Assembly: GCA_003988795.1 (NCBI GenBank)
Contig: QYAK01000005.1
Location: forward strand, 800,014 to 864,013
Length of the DNA: 64,000 bases
Direction of reading: 5' to 3'
Source: Proliferodiscus dingleyae
Lineage: Eukaryota > Ascomycota > Leotiomycetes > Helotiales > Lachnaceae
Of the stretch, positions 41,347-52,540 are shown one piece after another (within the stretch, counting starts at the first letter, position 1; every line of letters begins with the position of its first letter). The notes beneath the pieces are model-generated. The model had not been told where the DNA came from, did not search any database, and saw only the letters and a program-made list of their open reading frames with translations. The position numbers and the translations under genes are program-made.

Positions 41347-43965
41347 TTACTCTCCAGAGTCGATCTGGTCAATGATAGTCGTGTTGGTGAAGCTACCCCA
41401 GTCCCTACAGGTCTGTGCCACAGTACTTGGGATCTGTAGATTCTTGATGTCGGCTGGGCGTTCCAGAACAGTCACATAGAGACCTGCAGAGACGTGCCAA
41501 GCCTAAATTAAAACTAATTAGCAAATGCGGCAAGCCGGTAGGAGGAGAAGTATTCGTACGATATGACAATGCAGTGGCCATGATCCTGGGTTATCAGCAT
41601 TGAATTGCAGCACCATATACCCATTGGCAGGGAGGATATGCACATCTCTTCGCTGTGGATTGGAAGGGTTAACGATAGTCGTTCCATCCCAACTTCCTGG
41701 ACCGCTATTCAAGATATTGAAGTTATGGCCGTGCAGATGCATAGGATGAGATGCAAAATTGGAGCCAGGTATATTGTTGTTGATAATAATGCGGATCGAT
41801 GAATTAGAGCCGAAATTATAAACATTCCATTGAGGGTCATAAGGGTAAGAGTTGTTTCCTGAATTGGATAGAAGCAAGATAGGTGCGTTGTAATCTGCAC
41901 GGAAAGAAACGTTGTTCATGTAGAAGAGGTCAACACCAGTTCCATTCGGACCGAAGGTGATATCAATAGTCTTGGTAGTTGCGGGTTGGGCAGCAGGCGT
42001 GATCGGGTACCACGGCACGGTTGACTGGAGAGGGTCCTGGATCGTCTTTTGTCAGCTAATCGTTTCATTGAAGAGTTATATCTAACCCATCAAAAGGGAC
42101 GAGTCGTGCGATGAATCTTACATTTGCGCACTGGTTGGCGACGGAGCTGGCCAAAGCTGGCCATGGTGTCGTAGTAGGCGTCGTTGAAGGCACACTAGAT
42201 CCGTAGTATATAATTGCCTCCACGCTAGGATTTTGGACATCATTTGTTACGGAGCATGCGATGTCAGAGCGCATCAAGTATCCTGCCGACGAAGGATTTT
42301 TGAGACCAGTCACAAGAACATCAGTTCTCTGACCAATTCCGAGTGTCACCACTGGAGTCGTTCAGTTATAAAGCATGGCTCGGTTCACGGTTGATAACTC
42401 ACCTTGGGTATTGTATGGAATGACTGGCACGAAGTCATTTGCGATCACTGTCATGTTATGCCCATCTATGGAGAACTTTTGCATGCCTTCTGCTCCAGCG
42501 TTGATCAACCGGAGTCTATGAACCTTCCCAGAGGTGAACTTAAAGCTTGAAAGACCAGCGTTATTTTTGCAAGCTGTCGTATCACCAGCTGCAACACTCG
42601 AACAATTGAAGTTGTTTCTTCCATTGATGAGGGCGTTGTCAGAGGCTGGGGGCTAATAGTTGGTCATTTTGTTAGTAAAGTACGAATTTGAGACATCAAG
42701 CAATTTCCGGGTATCTTACAGGAGCACCTGGAGTCATCACTTGCTCTACTATAGGATTATAATCTCGATGATAATAGTCGGTGATGACGATTGGTCCCTT
42801 GTCTGCCTATAAGTTAATTGATGACCGCTTAGAAAGAGTACAATTTTCCTTACCAATATCGTACGGGAGCGTGGATGGACCATAGACAACAAGCGGCCCA
42901 AATAGTCCTCCAGCATACTGAGCAGAGTAATGCGAGTGATACCAAGTCGTGCCGTAAAGGTCTGCAATGAAGCTATAGGTGAAACTCGATCCAGGCGGAA
43001 TGGGACACTGCGTAATGCCAGGCACACCATCCTCCCATCTTGAAAAAGAAAGTCAGCTTAGCCTTTGTGCAAGAACAGAGATAAATCATACTGGGATCCT
43101 TTCTGCAGAATTCCATGCCAATGTAGTGCTGTGCCTTCCTGGGGGCCGGTGATCTGATTGTTTACTGTGACTTGAATAGTGTCGCCCCTGGCTGCTTTTA
43201 GTATCTTTCACCGATGGGAAACAATAATATGATTTACCAGTTTGCCTGGATCAAAGGACCGGGAAATTGCCCATTGATCAGCAATGCTTCTCGTGTATAT
43301 CCATCGGGGGAAATTGTTCCCCTGGCGACGTTGAAAGTATATTTACGAATGACACTAAAAGGTTAGTTTAGGTAAAATGATGTCTTTCTGCCAAGAACTT
43401 ACCCAGTATTTGGGAAATCTAGATAACAAGTTAGCATATGCTTAAATGTTCAAAAATGCAGTTCGTTCTGCTTACTATCTTAAAACGAGCTGCAGGTTAG
43501 AAATTTCTTTAGCATTAATTTATATATCAAAACTCACTGTCTGTAGCGCTGTTAATGTAATTGTCTCATTAAATTCAAGGAGCAACTTACAAGGATTGGT
43601 ATTATTCGCAGTCCTGGTACCCCATGGAGTTCCAGCGACGAGAGGCTATTCAATTTGTTAGATTTGGTTCATCCGATCAGCTGACGCAAGGGACTGAGAT
43701 ATTTGACCAACAAGCTTGGAAAGTAGCCAGTGCGGTCAACTTGGACTCTGTTGAAGGTTTTTGTGACACCAGTATCATTTGGATGCAGCAGAAAGAGGTA
43801 CTTACGGTGACTGGGCTTGACGTTGAAAGCCACGTGGTTGTCAAGTCACTATATGTAGCTTTAAAAGCTTCTATCAACAGCTTGCTCTTAACTAAATGAT
43901 ATGTTCATACCTTGACTAGCAACAAGGGAAGCCCCTAAAAGGGACGCAAAAGCACTAAGCTTCAT
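41347..43965 (-). CDS. Laccase-like multicopper oxidase, secreted (12 exons, about 594 aa)
   Basis: Oxidises phenols with reduction of O2 to water. Exons 43965-43911, 43870-43806, 43645-43591, 43418-43403, 43354-43238, 43187-43092, 43038-42854, 42802-42720, 42652-42403, 42351-42122, 42036-41560 and 41502-41347 total 1785 nt in frame. All four copper motifs are intact: HWHG, WYHSH, HPMHLHGH and HCHIAWH, with Leu at the axial T1 position. The signal peptide is MKLSAFASLLGASLVASQ. A Ser/Thr-rich stretch then leads to VAGTPWGTRTANNTNP before the first cupredoxin domain. The protein ends in IDQIDSGE. The first intron would be only 40 nt, so the N-terminal 40 residues are less certain, and exon 4 is a 16-nt microexon. 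TATA and CCAAT elements lie 110 nt upstream. Confidence 0.9.
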
Positions 43966-46900
43966 AATGAAGGAATAATAGACGCAAAGTCTTTTTATAT
44001 GAGAAGTCACCAAGACGGTGGGTTGAGAACGATGGGTTAAGAGAAATTGAGAGATATTGAGAGAATTTTTACCTCTTATATATTGGAGTGAGAGAAGCAT
44101 CTGCTAAGCAGAACTGGCCCTTTACGAGGATAGAGCAGCCACACCATTGTTCCGCTTTTCTTGGATAAGAAATGAAGGGATCATACTTGCACTAGTCACG
44201 CCGAGTCGCACACTCTTCCGAAAGCGGGAACATAGAGCAGGTGGAATAGAGGCAAAGTATTTCTCCATTCAGAAAGAGTGATGGAGAACTTCTGTTATGG
44301 TGGGTTGTACTAAACGTAAACCTGAAATATGAAAAGCCACTTAGAGTGGCACAGTAGGCAGACTCGATACGCACTCAGGTACAGTCATTCCATATCTAAT
44401 ATGACGCAGAAGGATGCTGAAGAGGCGGGAAAGATGGGTCAGGACTATTCATGTAAGGTCCGGAAGCCGAATCGAAATGAGGCGTTTCCCAGCCGAAAAG
44501 AAGCTGCGGGCGTAAGACGCTTGGCCACATCGCGAGCCGTCAGCTGGTAGGAAAGAAAGAGTGAGGGAGAGATTCTGGAGTAATGCTATTGATCAGCAGT
44601 AAGGATTTAGGGTGTAAATACCTTAGACCCGACGGTAATGACTCCCTATTCGAAACAACCCTATCCGAACACCAGACTACGTATGAGACAGGTTATAAGT
44701 TGACGTAATATACGATATTCTACCTAAGAGAGGCCTTCAAGACGAGTAAGAAATGTCACGTATATGTGTGCTACACTTAGTGCTGAATATGCGAAAAAGA
44801 GTTTTCACAAATGGTCTCACGAGCCGCTACCTTAACCAGTCCTCCTTAAGCTGTGCATGATCAGAGCTGGGGCCCGAAGCTGAGCCCACTTGCTGCATTG
44901 CCAGATAGTAAGACATGATGTTGGAAACCCACAAGGAGGAAATTAGAGCCACATTTTCTAGTCAGTCTCTCTCAAAGCATGCATCTCCCACGTGGGCTTT
45001 GCCGCCAGTGCAACCTTCAATAGTCGCTGATCCCCCGAGATGCATATTTCAACTGCATTACCGGTCGATCTCTAATGTAAAGGAGTCGAGTCTGGGCTCG
45101 ACATGGAGTTTAGTGAAGACTTGGCTATGTGAGTTAGGGCAAGCTTCGGCTTAATTGCCTATCCCATAAAGCATCTTGCAGATGTCATCCTCGCTCTAGT
45201 AGTGTTTGAGGGGGCTTGTACAGCCCCAAAATATATCGAAGGACATACGAGTAGAATAGTAGCTAGGTGAGATAGGCAGAATTTCCAAGGCGAAGTTTGA
45301 CTGGTAGAGGTCTTTAAATTTTGCCACCACTGACTCTTCCAAGGTCTGAATCAGCACAGGTGGTCAAGCCAATTATCTCTGAGACTTTGGCTTCAAAGAT
45401 CAATGTTCGATGCGCATAAATGCTAGATGCACGAATTGTTTTATGTTTAGTTTGGCTTGAGGAAGCTAATGTTTAAGTTGAAATCAACGATCGACAAAGC
45501 CGACTCTCGTGTTTTTGATCTTTATTCGATTGATTAACTATTTGTTTTATGCTTCGAAGTTCTCGGAATGCATATTCAAGGGTTACGATTGGCTAATATG
45601 CGCGGATGCTCGTGCCTCGTTGGCACCGCTCAGGGGCTGTTAATCCTAGCTGCACATCATCGATGGGAACGGCCCAAAAATGGAACCCTGAGAATGCTTA
45701 CGCTGATCACAAGTCGACGGGCTGAAGGCCAGATCTGGCGCCCCGGACAGCCACAGTTCTGTCAATGCTTTGTGGCGCATGGCAAGGGACATGAAGGATT
45801 CTTAACAAGACGGATGGATTCTTGGCTCGCTACCATTTTTTCCTATCATCAGCGCTTCTTTCTAGTAATCCTGTCTTTAAAGCAATCCCTAGAATTCATG
45901 ATTATCATCACTAAACATAAACCAGCTTGTCTCAGCCTCTGACATAAGCTTTACAACTAGAACTACTTAATAGTAGTTACTATAGTCAATCTTCAAGCGA
46001 CCCAGCTTTTGTCTCGTGAAGTACTCCCGCCTGAGTTCAGGGTCACAAAATGCGACAGCAAAGACGCCTGCTGGATGACTACCTGATCCGCCAGGCGAGG
46101 CTGTAGCCCCATGATCCTCCCTACATGTTGCAGCTCGTTACCGAAGGGACCTGACATCAAACCTTGTACACCACGAGGGGACCATGCGCACCGGGATCGA
46201 CACTTGGGACCCTATTGTAATTGGTGAAGGAAAGCCATTGCGGCTGCGGCATGGAATAGCACCAGCCGGCTGGCGGGATATTTTGGGTTTTCCGAGCCGT
46301 TCGTGCCCTAATGATGTTACATCAAAGAAGCCTGAAATTCCCATTATAGAAGTGAGGGTCGGTTGACGCCGGCACGACGTGCAAAGTCGAATGGCGCTTC
46401 TGTTCCCTCCGGGGATCCGGGTCATGCACGCAATTTCCGTAAAGTTGCTGCAGCCAATTCCAAGAAATGAAAGCGAACTTGCATCATGTAGCCCTTCGGA
46501 GGGCTAGGTTCCTTGTTCCTATCAGGTCCCCTGCCCTTCACCGACTAGGACAATTGGAGGACTTCCCACCTGAAGCGCTCTCTTTCCACTCACACACAGC
46601 TTCTGATGCTCTGATTCGGTCCTAGCGGACAATTCGGACAATTCTCTGGGCTGATTCAGCCTTCTTTTTGCTTATCTACTATCAAATGTGCTAGTCTCGT
46701 TTAATGTTGAGAATGAGCTTCCAAGCTTTCACGAGCAACTAATGGAAGTATCACCGAGATGGCTTTCATAGCTAATTCTCTCTCTCACGTTCTTGGCATT
46801 AGGAAGCTTCCGAGAAGGGCGATACGAACCTACAGAGTCACGCGAGCTTGATATGAGGTGGGATTAGCGAAGAGCGTAAAGCGGCCAAAAGCTCTTGTGA

Positions 46901-48701
46901 CAACAGAGCTGGCATTTCAAGTGCTTACAGATCTTACTATTACTGCCTAGATCCGGAGAGACTCTTAAAATGATTACAGTTGATAATGCAAGTTGTTATC
47001 GTACTTTCATATAAGCGTCTGTGAGCTGGCTTCGTATAAGAACTTTATCTCAATCTGTGTCAGCTCGGATCAAAAGAAGCTGGCAATTTCCACAAAGCCG
47101 GGCCTGCATTTTACGAGATACACGTGTAAGGCTGAGAACGCAAGACTCAATCAGTGTCATGCATCTCGGAATAGAAAGCTGTTTCATATTGAGAGGATCG
47201 CTTCGAATAGAGTAATCGCAATGCAAACGTGAGATGTTTGCGTCACATGGGATAAGCTTTATACAATACGTGTCAGATCTGCTATGCGGCTGAGAATTGG
47301 GTTGGTTACATTATAATCCTGCGACTACTAGTCTACCGTCAATCCCCTCCCCATTTTATAGCTGACAGTTTTCTCGATCTTTTGGCATACGAAAATTCCG
47401 AAATGGATTGATTCCTAGAATAAGTTGGATATGCTGCGTCTTCGAGGGGCAAGCAAGCGACTAAGTGTTGCGATTGGTGCGACTGCAACACGGAGCGGGA
47501 GACTTGAACGACTAGTCCCAGATGTTCAACGCCACGGAAGCGCCCGCAAGCCAAGATCCGGTATCTTCCTTCAGCTGCTGTAGCTGTGATCTAGAAGCTC
47601 ATACATGCCGTTTCCTCCTTAGCAGTTCCGTTCCGAAATCATCCTTTCTCAAGCGTCAGTAGTAGAACGGCGTGATCAATGTCCTATAACTCGGCGGTTA
47701 CGGAACAATTACCTACCGTGATGGAAGCCTTGCGACTATTGACTACTTCCGCATGCTCTCGTATGCATGGCAGGCCGCTTTGTGGCAAAGAAAGGCTAGT
47801 GAGTTGAAAATCTTCTAGTCATCGGGCCAATAGTCGCCCCGAAAAATTTACAAATAGGGAATTTAAAACATCATATGTTCATGGGCTTATAATCTGGAAA
47901 GTCTCACATGCCGCCTAGAGAGTAAACTACTCATTTGGGTTGGGAACTTTATGGGTTCTCTGACTCATAAATCGGATAGGTAATTCTTTTCTCTTCCAAA
48001 GACATATAGATTCGATAATCCCATGTAAATTGTAATCACGTATTTGTTAAAATTAATATATTTAAGTTCATGCCAAAGTCTAACAAAAGGCATGAGGACG
48101 TATAGGGACATATAAAGACCCATAGGACAAGTCTAACTTTTTAATGATACATATGGGTCCTCATTGAGGACCAGTGGGGGCCCGATGCGCAGTCTATCAG
48201 AAAGGAGGGCTCGGCTTTACACAACTACGACTGTGGGCAGCGTTAACAAATGCTCAAGTAAATCCCTAGAGTTCCGCCTACTGCAGACTCTGAAACTTAA
48301 TGAGTATAGGGGAGTATGGTTGTACAAACTCATGTTGCCCCTGGGTCCAAAAGTGGACTCTCAACCATCATTGTAATTTCATTGCGAAGTCAAGGAAGAA
48401 ATCCCGCAGAAGAAGTCTGGAGATGCATTGCTCATGTCTTACAATTTAGCGGCTCGAAGACTACTACAGTGCTTGATCCATTTCTCGGGGCAATTACTAT
48501 TCAAACTCATCCTAGCTAACACTGACTTCGGAATCTTCGGCTTTGCCGTGATCGCATGACTGAGTGTGAGAGTAAAACGAGTCGCTTCCGATGTGTTAAG
48601 TCTTTTGAGTGGATTGGGCCTGAACGGAGGAGACACCCTCTCTTACGACCTTGCTAAGAATTCTCCTCCTGTTCGACGTCTGGTGATCACTTCCTAGAAA
48701 C
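43966..48701. other. Gene-poor stretch, 4.7 kb
   Basis: No gene supported on either strand. Open frames at 44915-45154, 45568-45942 (plus) and 46138-46425 (minus) show no domain, signal peptide or splice partner. The part from about 47800 to 48130 is markedly AT-rich. No terminal inverted repeats or transposase fragments were recognised by eye. Confidence 0.55.
44075..44086 (-). promoter_or_regulatory. TATA box and CCAAT box of the laccase gene
   Basis: On the minus strand CCAATATATAAG: a CCAAT directly abutting TATATAAG, 110 nt before the laccase ATG. Confidence 0.5.
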
Positions 48702-49439
48702 CTACCTAGGCACAATCTTGACTTCTCCATCCCGTGGGTTCAGGACAGACGTCTCCGCGAGTTGCTTTCCATTCCTGAAGCATAAAGAGCCGTCAACAAA
48801 GAGAAGTCCGCCAAAGGTATCGTGTAGCTCTCTTAGCACGTTGGTTGTGTCACTTCGATCCATCAACATTTCCCTCAACCACTTCTGTTTTCCCCAATGT
48901 GAGAAATGCGGCCAGCTCGTCTTGAATATTAAATCCGTCCCCTTGTCGTCACACCCGCCTCCAAATAACCTGCCATCCACGTATTCTCCTGAACACATCA
49001 AATCAAGCTCCTCCTCATATTCTTTGATGCTTCGTGGTCTGTCATTGATCGCGAGTAGTAATATTGATTTTAGAGTCCCCGTTTGAGGCAGCTGCGCAAG
49101 GGATTTGAGACCACTGGCAATCCATTCTAGGTCATCTTTGTCGAGCAGTTCGAGGCAGATCTCGATATGCTGTACGCGTCGAAGATCATCAAGCTCCATC
49201 AACTCGGTGAACCTTGCGGATATCTGGGTGGGTGATCGCAGGGACAGACCGTTGTGACTCCAGATGATCTCTTTGCACTCGCGCTGGATCTGCTTACATG
49301 TTCGAAGGATTGTCATTGAACGAGCGACCTCGATAGTCCATGGAGAGAGCGTGACAGCACTTGAAGATGGTGCAAGGACGTAGGCATAGATCTGGTCGCG
49401 GATCTCTCGTGGGAAGATGTCAAGGAACCCTCGAGACAT
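48702..49439 (-). CDS. F-box-like fungal protein (245 aa; longer start possible)
   Basis: Begins MSRGFLDIFPREIRDQIYAYVL, the LPxEIRxxIY core that fungal F-box-like and related proteins use, followed by ILRTCKQIQRECKEIIW (helical, typical continuation) and a region of leucine-spaced helices. Such proteins are thought to be substrate adaptors of SCF ubiquitin ligases or uncharacterised regulators; the partner is unknown. The frame stays open upstream to an ATG at 49733, which would add 98 residues, but that stretch (Arg/Pro/Ser-rich) covers most of the shared promoter with Cdt1, so the start at 49439 next to the motif is preferred. Confidence 0.75.
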   Translation of the reverse strand: MSRGFLDIFPREIRDQIYAYVLAPSSSAVTLSPWTIEVARSMTILRTCKQIQRECKEIIWSHNGLSLRSPTQISARFTELMELDDLRRVQHIEICLELLDKDDLEWIASGLKSLAQLPQTGTLKSILLLAINDRPRSIKEYEEELDLMCSGEYVDGRLFGGGCDDKGTDLIFKTSWPHFSHWGKQKWLREMLMDRSDTTNVLRELHDTFGGLLFVDGSLCFRNGKQLAETSVLNPRDGEVKIVPR

Positions 49440-49834
49440 CGTTGGCTCGGGACGCCAGGTATGTTGGAGGTGTTCTCTTGCGGGACAACACCGTTGGAGA
49501 GAAGGGCATAGTGATACTTGTGGTGATGCGATGTGTGTTATGCGATGCGTCACAGAGGAGAGAGGAGAGAGGAGAGGGGATTTTTTGTCATCTCCATCCA
49601 TACTGGAATCATCGGCCGGGTCTTGGCGGCGGGGCAGCACTCTACGCGCTGGCGCGTGAACGCGTCCCATCGCGACTCCCAACCTCCTCACACAAATCCA
49701 TACAAAGTTTGTAGTAAACGCACTTACTCTCACAACAATACAATTTTCTCAAGGGTGACCCATCCATCCTCGCCTTCTGTAGAATTAGAAACTTCACCCG
49801 ACTATAGTTGCTACAGCAATTGTATCCTTCTACT
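49440..49834. promoter_or_regulatory. Divergent promoter, F-box-like / Cdt1
   Basis: 395 bp between the preferred start codons. Includes a short GA/GGA-rich tract near 49556-49580. No clear TATA seen. Part may be coding if the upstream start of the F-box-like gene is used. Confidence 0.45.
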
Positions 49835-51331
49835 ATGCCTGCAGCCACGAAGCGGCGGAAGCTCTCAACGGCGCCTGGGAACGTCTCTTCCTCAGCAAAC
49901 AAACTTCGACGGATAGACGCTTTCACCAAGCTTTCCAAAAGCGGCAGCAACATCCATAAGCAAGTCATTGATAAAGTTACTTCTACCGATATTATTGCAA
50001 CTACACAATGCGACAAACATTCGACTAGTGAGAGAAAGAGGAACTTGGAAGACAGCGACAACGAGGAAGCCACCACTAATGAGGTCTTACACCTCTTCCG
50101 AGTGGCAAGAGAGGGAAGACAGATCCAGCCTCTGCCCAGGCGCAAGTCGAGCCACTCACAATGGGATCCACAAACACCCCAGAAACCTATACTAAAAAGC
50201 CATCCTCCTCCTTCGATCGAGACACCCACCAAGGGAGCCAGATCTCTCCTCGACCAGCTGTTTCTGTCGAACAAAACTCCAACACGATCATCTCTCAACG
50301 CCAAATCCCCTATCCCCGACTTAGCTCCTAGTAACGTTTCTGAACAACGTGCCCAGAATCTTCCAACCGAACTATTCGATCTCATCAATTTACACGCAGC
50401 ATTCCTTACAGCATTATCGATTCATTATGCCCATAATGGTACACATTCGCCTGTAGACCTCCGGAATCTCTGCCCAGATGTGGCCCGGGCCTGGGGAAAG
50501 CGCAGTGTTACTCGTGAGGATATCCGTAGGACTCTCGGTGTATTGAATAGCAGTATATCAGAAGATAACAAGGACCACCGAATATCACGACTTTACCTCT
50601 CAGATTACGGAAATAGCCGAATATGCATAGAGATGAAGCTTATGACGGGAAAGGCAGGCAGGATTGCCAGACCAGTGAGTGAGGACCTTCTGAATGAGAT
50701 ATTTGTTAGGGGGTTGAAGACCCTATGGGAGCAAAGAGACGGTATGAATACAGGTGTGGTGGACTTCATTGCAAGCCTGCCGTTGGAACCTACACCCATA
50801 TCGTCGTCCGCTCTTCACATATCACCCTTACTAGCCAAGGGACAACGAAGACTGCAAGACTTCAGAGCAGACATCACGCTCAAGAAGGAGAATGAGAAGA
50901 AGAAACCACAGGTGGTGGAGATATCATGCACAAGTGGAGCTAAGCCAACACTTCTGGAACGATTGAAGGCCAAACAGCAGCTCCATGCAAATCTCCCTCC
51001 GCCACCCTCGAAAGCAGAGCTTGCTCGCAAGGCAGCGCTACAAAGAATTGAGGAGGTAGCGGCAGTGTTGACACATCTGAGCACAAGCAGCTCAATCGGC
51101 CAGCAGCGGATCTCCTTTACGCTTCCAGCTCTGCTCGGCAAGCTAAAAGACTCATTCAAGACGCCAATGTCAAAGGAGGAGGGAGAGACTTGTGTTAAAT
51201 TGTTGGCCTCTGAAATAGCACCTCAATGGGTGCAAATTGTGAAGATGGGCAAGGTAGAAGCCCTGGTTGTGAACAGAGATGAGAGACTCACAGAGAGAGA
51301 ACTTCAGGAGCGTGTCAAGCGCGCTGCTTGA
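49835..51331 (+). CDS. Cdt1-like DNA replication licensing factor (498 aa)
   Basis: Loads the MCM helicase at origins together with ORC and Cdc6. Single exon; ATG at 49835. The N-terminus is basic and disordered, with an early nuclear-signal-like TKRRKL. A middle winged-helix domain (about residues 180-310) contains LPTELFDLINLHAAFLTALS, DLRNLCPDVARAWGKRSVT and RLYLSDYGNSRICIEM. The C-terminal winged helix (about 395-490) has LLERLKAKQ, ALQRIEEVAAVLTHLS, FTLPALLGKLKDSFKTPMS and APQWVQIVKMGKVEALVVN, the MCM-binding domain of Cdt1. Length fits fungal Cdt1. It is divergent from the F-box-like gene and convergent with Mbf1. Confidence 0.85.
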   Translation: MPAATKRRKLSTAPGNVSSSANKLRRIDAFTKLSKSGSNIHKQVIDKVTSTDIIATTQCDKHSTSERKRNLEDSDNEEATTNEVLHLFRVAREGRQIQPLPRRKSSHSQWDPQTPQKPILKSHPPPSIETPTKGARSLLDQLFLSNKTPTRSSLNAKSPIPDLAPSNVSEQRAQNLPTELFDLINLHAAFLTALSIHYAHNGTHSPVDLRNLCPDVARAWGKRSVTREDIRRTLGVLNSSISEDNKDHRISRLYLSDYGNSRICIEMKLMTGKAGRIARPVSEDLLNEIFVRGLKTLWEQRDGMNTGVVDFIASLPLEPTPISSSALHISPLLAKGQRRLQDFRADITLKKENEKKKPQVVEISCTSGAKPTLLERLKAKQQLHANLPPPPSKAELARKAALQRIEEVAAVLTHLSTSSSIGQQRISFTLPALLGKLKDSFKTPMSKEEGETCVKLLASEIAPQWVQIVKMGKVEALVVNRDERLTERELQERVKRAA

Positions 51332-51546
51332 AGAATGCCGCTACGACGACGTTGAAAGCTTGCTTTTGGATACCAAAGTATATAATAGGAGACTTCTGAA
51401 TGAAGATATCAATGACTTCATGAATTGACTTTTTTCTTTCTATACCTGCTTCCCATGACTGAGCTCTATATTCATAAATGCATAACCGACCCGTCACATC
51501 GCAGCCTTTCTCTTCTTGATTGCGATTCCGGTCTTCCTCTCCACGT

Positions 51547-52101
51547 CTACTTCTTCTTCGGTCCAAATCTCGGCGCACCGATATCACTACCCCTTAGCTT
51601 GATTCCCAACGCCTTCTCCATCGCCGCTAGAATCTTCTGATCTGGCGTCGCAGTACCCCGCTCGAAATCCGCCACAATACTCTGTGTCGTGTTGCACTTT
51701 GTAGCGAGGTCCTTTTGCGTCATCTTCGGCTCTATCTTCTGTCTCCGGTCACTGATCGCATTTCCGACTTCCTTGCCGATGGTGTTTGGCTTGACGATGT
51801 CGTCGCTCCGGTCGACTTTGGTGAGGTGCTGGCCCTCGACGCCTGGTTTGGAGGCCTGGAGGAAGGGGGGTCAGTGAGGTTCGGGATATGGAGGGGCAGA
51901 GGTGGGCAGGGCAGAAGGGTGACGGAGGGAGCAGAGACGTACAGAGTTGCCAGCGCCGAACTTCTTCTCTGTGCCAATGACGGCACCGCTTCTTTGAGCT
52001 GCGTTCAGGGCTGATTTGCCGCGGACGACGGTTTCTCGTGACGCACCGCCGCCGCCGCGGGTCTTGCTTCCAATCTTAGTGACCGACTCCCAATCGTCCA
52101 T
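51547..52101 (-). CDS. mbf1: Multiprotein-bridging factor 1 (2 exons, 155 aa)
   Basis: Transcriptional co-activator that links DNA-binding regulators to TBP and also acts at collided ribosomes to prevent frameshifting. Exons 52101-51943 and 51855-51547 (468 nt) are separated by an 87-nt intron. The N-terminal MBF1 domain starts MDDWESVTKIGSK and includes ALNAAQRSGAVIGTEKKF. The C-terminal Cro/C1 helix-turn-helix (about residues 85-145) reads MTQKDLATKCNTTQSIVADF and GTATPDQKILAAMEKALGIK. The protein ends in a basic GPKKK tail. Length and domain order are standard. It is divergent from the DUF1365 gene. Confidence 0.96.
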
Positions 52102-52540
52102 CTTGGCGAGCACTTGTTACTTAGAGTGTTGAGAAGTAGAAGGGTGTTTGGCTCGTTGAAGTTGAGTGCGAGATATGTTTGTTTGCGCGGGGAGAGATTT
52201 GTTTGTAGTGAGGTTGTGGTGGAATGGGAAGACCAGTGACGGAATTTGGATGGTGAGGCTGTGGTGGCTAAGGATCTTGCCGGCGTGAGTCAGGGCGCTA
52301 GGCTCGAAAGGGTATGAGATCCTGGTACATTCGAGTATCCGAACTTCACATATCAACGAGAATCTGAAACTCATGCAGCAGGAACTCGCATCATTATTTG
52401 TCTTTTTCATTTGCTTCCATGGACGTCTGTTCTTGATATGAAGTTACTCTGCAAAAATCTTCTCCATGTCTATATTAAGAGAGCAATGATGTGGAAACAC
52501 TCTGAGGCAAATCCCTCTAGCCCTTGACTGTATATGCGGA
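52102..52540. promoter_or_regulatory. Divergent promoter region, Mbf1 / DUF1365
   Basis: 439 bp between outward-facing starts. No clear TATA box, repeat or gene recognised. Confidence 0.4.

Noticed and set aside
45568..46425. Open frames in the gene-poor island
   Set aside because: No similarity pattern, signal peptide or codon regularity. The phrase RTGIDTWDPIVIGEGKPL looked enzyme-like but has no continuation.
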